Shown here piece by piece: positions 58,751 through 64,000 of a DNA stretch of 64,000 nucleotides; positions within the stretch are counted from its first letter, which is position 1; each line of letters opens with the position of its first letter. The DNA is from Helicostylum pulchrum (Eukaryota; Mucoromycota; Mucoromycetes; Mucorales; Mucoraceae), in the NCBI GenBank assembly GCA_025677825.1, contig JAIXMO010000033.1:293522-357521 (forward strand), given 5' to 3'. Both the position numbers and the translations under genes were made by a program. Under the pieces are notes generated by a model, which ran no database searches, was not told the DNA's origin, and was given only the letters and a program-made list of their open reading frames with translations.

Positions 58751-59482
58751 ATTTTGTATTTTTTTAAAAACTAAATAATAAAAAAAATGCATAATTTTCA
58801 TAAATGAACAGGTTCCTGGGTTTTTTTTTTTTTTTTTTTTGTCTGTATAAATCAATTTTTTGACAGTTTTGTTAATGTTGGTAATTGCTTAAATTGCAAT
58901 TTATATATAATTATATTAAGGGCCCACTTGTAATCTGCATAAATATTTTTAGTAGTTAGTAGATTACTTGCGCGCGCGCAGTTAATTGAAAAATTCGCAA
59001 CAAAATGTATGGAAGATCAATATAATCTTGATCCGTATTAAAAAAAAAAAAGAGGGGGACTATAGTAAATCCTTCAATTAAGAAAAAAAAACAGTTTAAA
59101 CGTTTCAAGTTAAAAAAGAATATCTGCACTCGTATCACGTTCAATATACTCAAAAGTAGACAACATTAAATCAACCAATTACGATAATGTCATCAGCTGT
59201 CAAGACACGAATCGAAAAGAAAAATCTGATGATATATATAACCTACACACAAAAAAAGAGGGAATTATTTCAATTGATCAAACGTTATATAGTGGCTATT
59301 TATAAACTTGGCGGGTTTTGTTATTTTAGTCAGTTGCAGAAGACGCGGTTCAAGATGTTTATAAAGAAATACGCAAGAGCAATACATCTGCATAAAATAG
59401 CTTTTAGGATATAACCCTAGTTGCGTGTAACTGTATTTATTTCCTCCTCTCCTTTTTTTTGTCGATGCGTACACACAACAAT

Positions 59483-59517
<35 letters not shown>

Positions 59518-59835
59518 AAAGGGAGATTGATTAATTTTGGAGAGACATATATCTTTTTATCAAAGCTAATATATCATGTAAAAGTCTAAATGAACCCGCT
59601 AAAAAAGGGATTTCAATTAAACTTTCGTGTCGTTTGAAGTGGCGTGTGAAGTGAAAAAAAAAAAAGTACGAAAAAATTAAGGAGCCGTGTACGTGATACA
59701 ACGCACCAAAGCAGAAAATAAATAAATAAAGGGGGTTTGCTTTATATTTATTTGTTGTTTTTCTCTCTTTTTTTTTTTTATTCTTTTTCTCTTTTCTTTG
59801 CAACAGCACCAAAAAAAAATATATATCCAAAAAAA
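58751..59835. other. Intergenic region with microsatellite
   Basis: No gene is well supported. The plus frame 59187-59414 (SSAVKTRIEKKNLMIYITYT, basic) has an ATG but no known motif and is considered doubtful. A (CGCG)-type GCGCGCGC lies at 58971-58978. A CAA repeat runs 59478-59517. The 80 bases before the transporter gene are T-rich. Confidence 0.4.
59478..59517. repeat. CAA trinucleotide microsatellite
   Basis: About 13 near-perfect CAA units (beginning CAATAACAACAA) in intergenic DNA upstream of the transporter gene. Confidence 0.9.
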
Positions 59836-61111
59836 ATGTCTACGGTTTATACCGTGTTTTTAACAATAGGGTTATTAATATCAGGTAAGGGCGATTATAC
59901 GTGTACAAAAAACGTTTTACTAACGCAAAAAATACAGGTGTATGTATACCTTTGATATTGACGTTCCAAGATAACCAAAAGATTAGAAATGAACAAGATG
60001 ATAGCTTTTATAAATTCAGTCAACCTTTGCTTCAAACATCCATGATCTTCCTTGGTGAGATTATCTGTATTGCAGTAATTCATTTAGTAACCAAGACGCC
60101 TTCTTTACTTGACCGATCTATGCTTGAAGCTGTGCAGCCACATAGCACTAACAGTTATAACGATTACAACGACTGGGTAAGGCCTCATACAGCAACCTGG
60201 TCTTGGTCTGCGGCATGGTTTATCCTGCCGAGTGCATGTGACCTTATAGCAACTACCGTAAGTTTTCTTTTTTTTTTTTAAAAAAAAAAAGAAAATAAAT
60301 ATTAACAGCACTCTTTTTATACGTACAGTTGCTTAACTTGGGTTTGATCTATACTACACCGTCTGTATACCAAATGATGAAAAGTAGTATCGTTGGGTTC
60401 TCTGCTATACTAAGTTGTTTGTTCCTATCGCGTAAATTTATACGCAAGGAATGGGTTTCTATCTTTGCCATACTACTAGGTACAACCACAATTATCTGGT
60501 CAGTAATTTATAAAGACAAGGCCAATTATTTGGGTCCCATCTTTTTGTTGGTCGCACAACTATTTGTTGCTGCCCAATTCATTTTGGAGGAATATTTAAT
60601 GGATCGCTTCAGTCTTGATCCCGTAAGAGCAATGGGTATAGAAGGTGTCTTTGGCGTTATTTTGTTATCTGGTGCTCTTGTCATCACTGCCTTGTTCGGT
60701 ACAGACGAATTCGATATCGCTAGAGGCTTCCAGGATTTATTCAACTCATATATCCTTTGGCAAAGTGCCCTTGTATTGGCCTTTATGGTTGCTGTATTTA
60801 ACTTTTTTGGTTTAGCCGTTAGCTCTTCTATTGGCGTACCTGGTCGAAGCATGATTGATTCTTTAAGGTAAAAAAAAAAAAAAAAAAATCTTGTTTGTTT
60901 GTTATTACGCATATTACTAAGACATATTTATTTATTTTATAATAGAACTGTTTTGACTTGGGTTATTGCTATTCATTACGGTTGGGACACATTTTCCTGG
61001 TTAGAACTTATTGGTTTTTCCGTACTTGTATTTGGTGTATTTATCTTTAATGGTGTATTTACTTGCGTAAAAACTTCCATTGTAGGCGAGTCAACACCAC
61101 TTTTATCTTGA
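59836..61111 (+). CDS. SLC35F6-like membrane transporter (drug/metabolite superfamily)
   Basis: Exons 59836-59884, 59938-60257, 60329-60867 and 60946-61111 give 357 aa. About ten hydrophobic segments are visible, beginning YTVFLTIGLLISGVCIPLIL. WFILPSACDLIATTLLNLGL, YTTPSVYQMMKSSIVGFSAI and VSIFAILLGTTTIIWSVIYK show the EamA-like repeat, and SSSIGVPGRSMIDSLRTVLT in the second half and the final ESTPLLS are typical of SLC35F6. Members of this group are found in lysosomal/vacuolar or mitochondrial membranes; the substrate is not established. Exon 2 carries a His/Asp/Tyr-rich luminal loop (TNSYNDYNDWVRPHTATW). Confidence 0.88.
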
Positions 61112-61150
61112 TAAATAATAAATATGTATTAAAATATATATAAAAAATTT

Positions 61151-62091
61151 TCATGCTTTTTTATTTTTCCATTTTAAAATTGTATGTGGTAATGTAAACT
61201 CTTCAAACTCAAATTCAGGTAATTTTTGTCCAAACGCAATAACATGTCGTGTAGATCGTCTAGCACCTCTGTGTGATGGCTCGCCCGCAAACACGGGCTG
61301 CTTCGAGAAAGATTTTATCTGACGTTCTCGTTGTTTAAGCGCCTCTGACTGCAAAGCCTTTTGAAACTTTGTATGACTTGTATTTGTAGGAACTGGTACA
61401 GGTGAAGAAGGATTGATGATACCATCATGATCATCCACTACTTCTTGCCCTTGTTTATTATTATTTAACCCTAATACCTCATAACGCCTTAAATGTTCCA
61501 CCGCATCATTTAATAATCGTGAATGTAAATGGTTCAAATAAGCTTCCTCTTCTTCTTCCCCCTCTTGATGTGTACGATGACGAATAGAAGAAACAATAGA
61601 CTGCAATAAACTTTTATCCATCGTTTTAATACGCTCTACCAATTGTTTTTGTTGATAATATCCGTGCTTTAACCTTTCCTTTTCTCTGTTCTTTTGTGTC
61701 TTTTCTTCTTTTTCATGTCGTCGATGTCGTTTTAAATAATAATCGTCTGTTAACATCGCGTCCTCCGCTTCAATTTTTGTCTTCTTATTGGCTCTGGCTA
61801 CAGGTTTAATCCTCGTCACTTGAGGTACATGTTCAACAATAGGTGACGGTGGTACAGTTACTGTGTGATGTTCATACCGATCAAGTAATTTAAGATCGGA
61901 CGTAACCGTTATAATAGAATTAGAATCGATTAAAGGCTCATGTAAAGTTTTCCCTACAAGATAAAAAAAAAATTGAATTAGATTGAACAAAAACTCTAGG
62001 GAAATAAAATACAAATTTTACTCGGTTCAAGTAGGTTCTTTACTGCTTCTGTTAAAAAATTGTGTCTTGTAGGTAGTTCTCTCTTTTCCAT
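61151..62091 (-). CDS. Putative Sas4-like chromatin protein
   Basis: Exons 62091-62022 and 61953-61151 give 290 aa. The core DDYYLKRHRRHEKEEKTQKN then REKERLKHGYYQQKQLVERI (about 105-150) is a long basic helix resembling the SAS4 scaffold domain of fungal histone-acetyltransferase subunits. The C-terminus has RGARRSTRHVIAFGQKLPEF and EFEEFTLP, another pattern seen in such proteins. A disordered acidic middle (GEEEEEAYLN) lies between. Nuclear location is likely from the basic patches (RANKKTKIEAE). The family name rests on remembered domain character, so it is tentative. Its stop lies 40 bases from that of the transporter gene, tail to tail. Confidence 0.6.
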
Positions 62092-62421
62092 ACTACTATT
62101 CTTTTAAAAAAAAAAGAGAGAAAAAAGTAATTGTCGAAAAAATAATCAAAAAAAAAAGAGGTGTGTCTGTGTGTGTGTGTGTGTGTGTGGGTGTGTTCAT
62201 TCTCAGACAAAAAAAATAAAGATATGTTACAGTTAACAAGACGAGTATTACAGCATACCTTTTCATGTCTGTATTGTATTCTTCAACGTGACTTAAAGGA
62301 CAGTTTTTTTTGTGGGGTGTTTTTTTTAAAAAAAAAATACAATAATTTTATTCAAACATATTACTAGTAGTACTAATGATAATCTACAAATACTACTATC
62401 ACAAGCGAGAAAACATCCATT
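62092..62421. other. Intergenic region with GT microsatellite
   Basis: A GT/TG tract with a few interruptions at 62161-62196, and a T-run/A-run palindrome at about 62320-62338. No gene is seen. Confidence 0.6.
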
Positions 62422-63617
62422 TTAATAATATTCATTCGTTTTTGCCCATTCGGGAACCTCGTCCAAATACCGTTTCTTAATATCGACGACCTTTGTTCGT
62501 CCCGGAGCTCTCGACTCTCTCTCCTTCCTAGCATTTTTTCTAAGCTCGATGTCATACTCATCGAACTTTTTAAATGCTTCCACTGCCTATAATTATTTAT
62601 TTATATTTTTAACATTAACTCCATATTAACTATTTATTTGTTTACTTACCTTTTTCGATCGCCAAGAAGGACGAACAACTCGTAACCTTCCCGTCTTCTC
62701 TGTCTCTCCCATCTCGGAGTCCGTGCTCTCCTCATCACTTTGGAGCTGCTCTCTTAACAACTTACTGACATCGTCCCCAAAGAATTCTCTCATTGCCGGG
62801 CCAAATAACTCATGTTCAATTATTTGCTTTCTGTGTTGACTTTTCTACAGTTTAAGATAGTTACGAATTTAAACTATAATTACTTTTTTTTATATAAAAC
62901 TTACTGTCACGCGTCTTGTCTTTCTGACATTAATCTTCTTTAACAGAGACTTTTTATCATTTGGCATATTAATCTTAGATTTGTTTCTTTGAAACACTAG
63001 ATTAATTTTTTGCTTTAACTCTCGAAGTGACAGAGTACGGGTCCAAGGGTCTCCTGTTTTAGCACTGATATGTACGCCAACAAAATCCAATATAGAATTG
63101 GTTACGACAAGATTCTCGGGACTACGGAAAGGTAGCTGGAAGTTCCACCTCACGTCCTCCACCATCAAATTTCCCATAGCTGTACGAATCCAACCCTGGA
63201 AAGTTTGTATTGTTAAGTCTTACTGCTGTAAAAAAAAACCCCCCTCTCTTCCCTCTCTTTACTTACAGATATTTCGTTATGCAACGTGCCTTTTGGGATA
63301 AATTCAGCTGCCTCCAGTGGTTCAGTGTATGTTAGAGTAACTGATTCATACTTTTCGAGAATAAAATCGATTTTGTTCTCCATCCTGGACAGTCTTTCTT
63401 CGATACTGGATAGTGACGTATTCATCCTATCCACGTCCATTTTTATATCCTCCAAATTAGTATCGACTCCTGAAACTTGGAAACTCCTTGCCAATGCTGC
63501 CGTAATAGCAACATCCATTGAAATATCCTCTGCTGTTGAACGCGATGTGGATGCAGAGTTATTGTGACTTCTTACCCTTTTTGACGGCATTGAATCTTTG
63601 GACCATGAGTGTAACAT
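62422..63617 (-). CDS. Hypothetical protein with N-terminal coiled coil
   Basis: Exons 63617-63267, 63195-62905, 62844-62650 and 62586-62422 give 333 aa. Residues 50-90 (DTNLEDIKMDVDRMNTSLSS, IEERLSRMENKIDFILEKYE) form a clear coiled coil. A central module (WNFQLPFRSPENLVVTNSIL, then TRTLSLRELKQKINLVF) is followed by basic KKINVRKTRRVTKSQHRKQI, possibly a nuclear signal, and an acidic stretch QSDEESTDSEMGE. The final exon is charged (RKERESRAPGRTKVVDIKKR). No known domain is recognised. The start could also be the ATG at 63590, nine residues later. Confidence 0.7.
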
Positions 63618-64000
63618 TTGTTTTGGTTTTCGAAGAAAGAAAAAAAAGAGAGAGGGAAAAGAAGAAAGAAGAAAATGGATCATGGTTGAAAAAAATTTCG
63701 GTATAAAATAAAATAGAGGGCGTCCTCGGCTTTTTTTCCGAATTAGTATGTTGGCAGACGAATGATAAGCGGTATGTGTATATAGTTTATTTATATTGGC
63801 TCGAAAAAAACAACCTTCCTTATTACTATTGTAAACAAAGACTTTTTTCATGCATTCACTTGACAAAAACAACTTTTTTTATTTTATTTTCCCTTAAAAA
63901 GTGACATTGTTCTCTTCATTTATAGACTCTTTATAAAACTTTAAATCGTGATACATTATCGACATTAACGTTTTCCCGCTTTTTTTTTAAAAAAAAAACT
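63618..64000. other. Right-edge intergenic region
   Basis: Promoter-side sequence of the last gene; T/A-rich, ending in a run of T followed by a run of A at 63981-63998. No gene is seen. Confidence 0.5.

Noticed and set aside
59187..59414. 75-residue basic ORF
   Set aside because: It has an ATG but no motif, sits in AT-rich intergenic DNA, and an overlapping antisense frame is just as open.
1..64000. tRNA, rRNA or CRISPR arrays
   Set aside because: I scanned for T-loop-like GGTTCRANNCC words, rRNA-like conserved blocks and regularly spaced repeats and saw none that hold up. A dedicated tRNA search would be needed to exclude a tRNA fully.

Overview
The window is AT-rich fungal nuclear DNA. 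Genes carry many short GT-AG introns (about 50-120 nt, often with long T or A runs) and the proteins are clearly fungal: Tom70, Coq9, Alg13, Mid1, Sec13, a Kin1-like kinase, an anillin/Bud4-like protein, eL18, eL33 and eEF1B-gamma. The intron style, and a TnpB/Fanzor-like relic, suggest an early-diverging fungus, most likely Mucoromycota (Mucorales). That placement is inference. All exon models were assembled by hand from open frames and splice signals, and every main model closes in phase.

Layout. 1-0.85 kb: 5' part of a coiled-coil protein (-). 2.8-8.75 kb: a large anillin/Bud4-like gene (+). 8.8-9.5 kb: a four-TM protein (-). 10.2-12.1 kb: a doubtful multi-exon gene whose intron holds a dispersed repeat. 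13.7-15.8 kb: a GT8/GT64 two-domain glycosyltransferase (+). 16.4-18.5 kb: Tom70 (+). 18.8-19.7 kb: eL18 (-). 20.2-21.4 kb: Coq9 (+). 21.5-22.5 kb: a PAS-like protein (-). 23.6-25.6 kb: a Rim4-like three-RRM protein (-). 26.5-27.9 kb: eEF1B-gamma (+). 28.3-31.0 kb: a Tps2-type trehalose-6-phosphate phosphatase (+). 31.0-33.2 kb: Mid1 and Alg13 (-,-). 33.4-34.2 kb: a p24 cargo receptor (+). 34.3-35.6 kb: an Egt2-like PLP enzyme (-).

35.6-42.9 kb is a gene-poor, repeat-rich block. It holds a fold-back inverted repeat, a MITE-like unit, a small secreted-peptide ORF with an in-frame duplication, decayed gene fragments and the second copy of the dispersed repeat.

42.9-45.8 kb: Kin1-like kinase (+). 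46.5-47.6 kb: decayed TnpB/Fanzor-like gene (-). 49.0-50.9 kb: a fucosyltransferase-like gene (-). 51.3-53.4 kb: an aftiphilin-like clathrin/adaptor-binding protein (+). 53.5-54.8 kb: Sec13 (-). 55.9-57.8 kb: an F-box protein (+). 57.9-58.75 kb: eL33 (+). 59.8-61.1 kb: an SLC35F6-like transporter (+). 61.15-62.1 kb: a Sas4-like protein (-). 62.4-63.6 kb: an unknown coiled-coil protein (-).

Many genes serve the secretory pathway or the cell surface: Sec13 (COPII), p24, the aftiphilin-like protein, Alg13, two Golgi-type glycosyltransferases, the SLC35F6-like transporter and Mid1. Nothing shows that they form a regulated cluster. The most unusual content is the TnpB/Fanzor-like relic, the intron-resident dispersed repeat, the 96% inverted repeat, the GT8-GT64 fusion and the duplicated secreted-peptide ORF.
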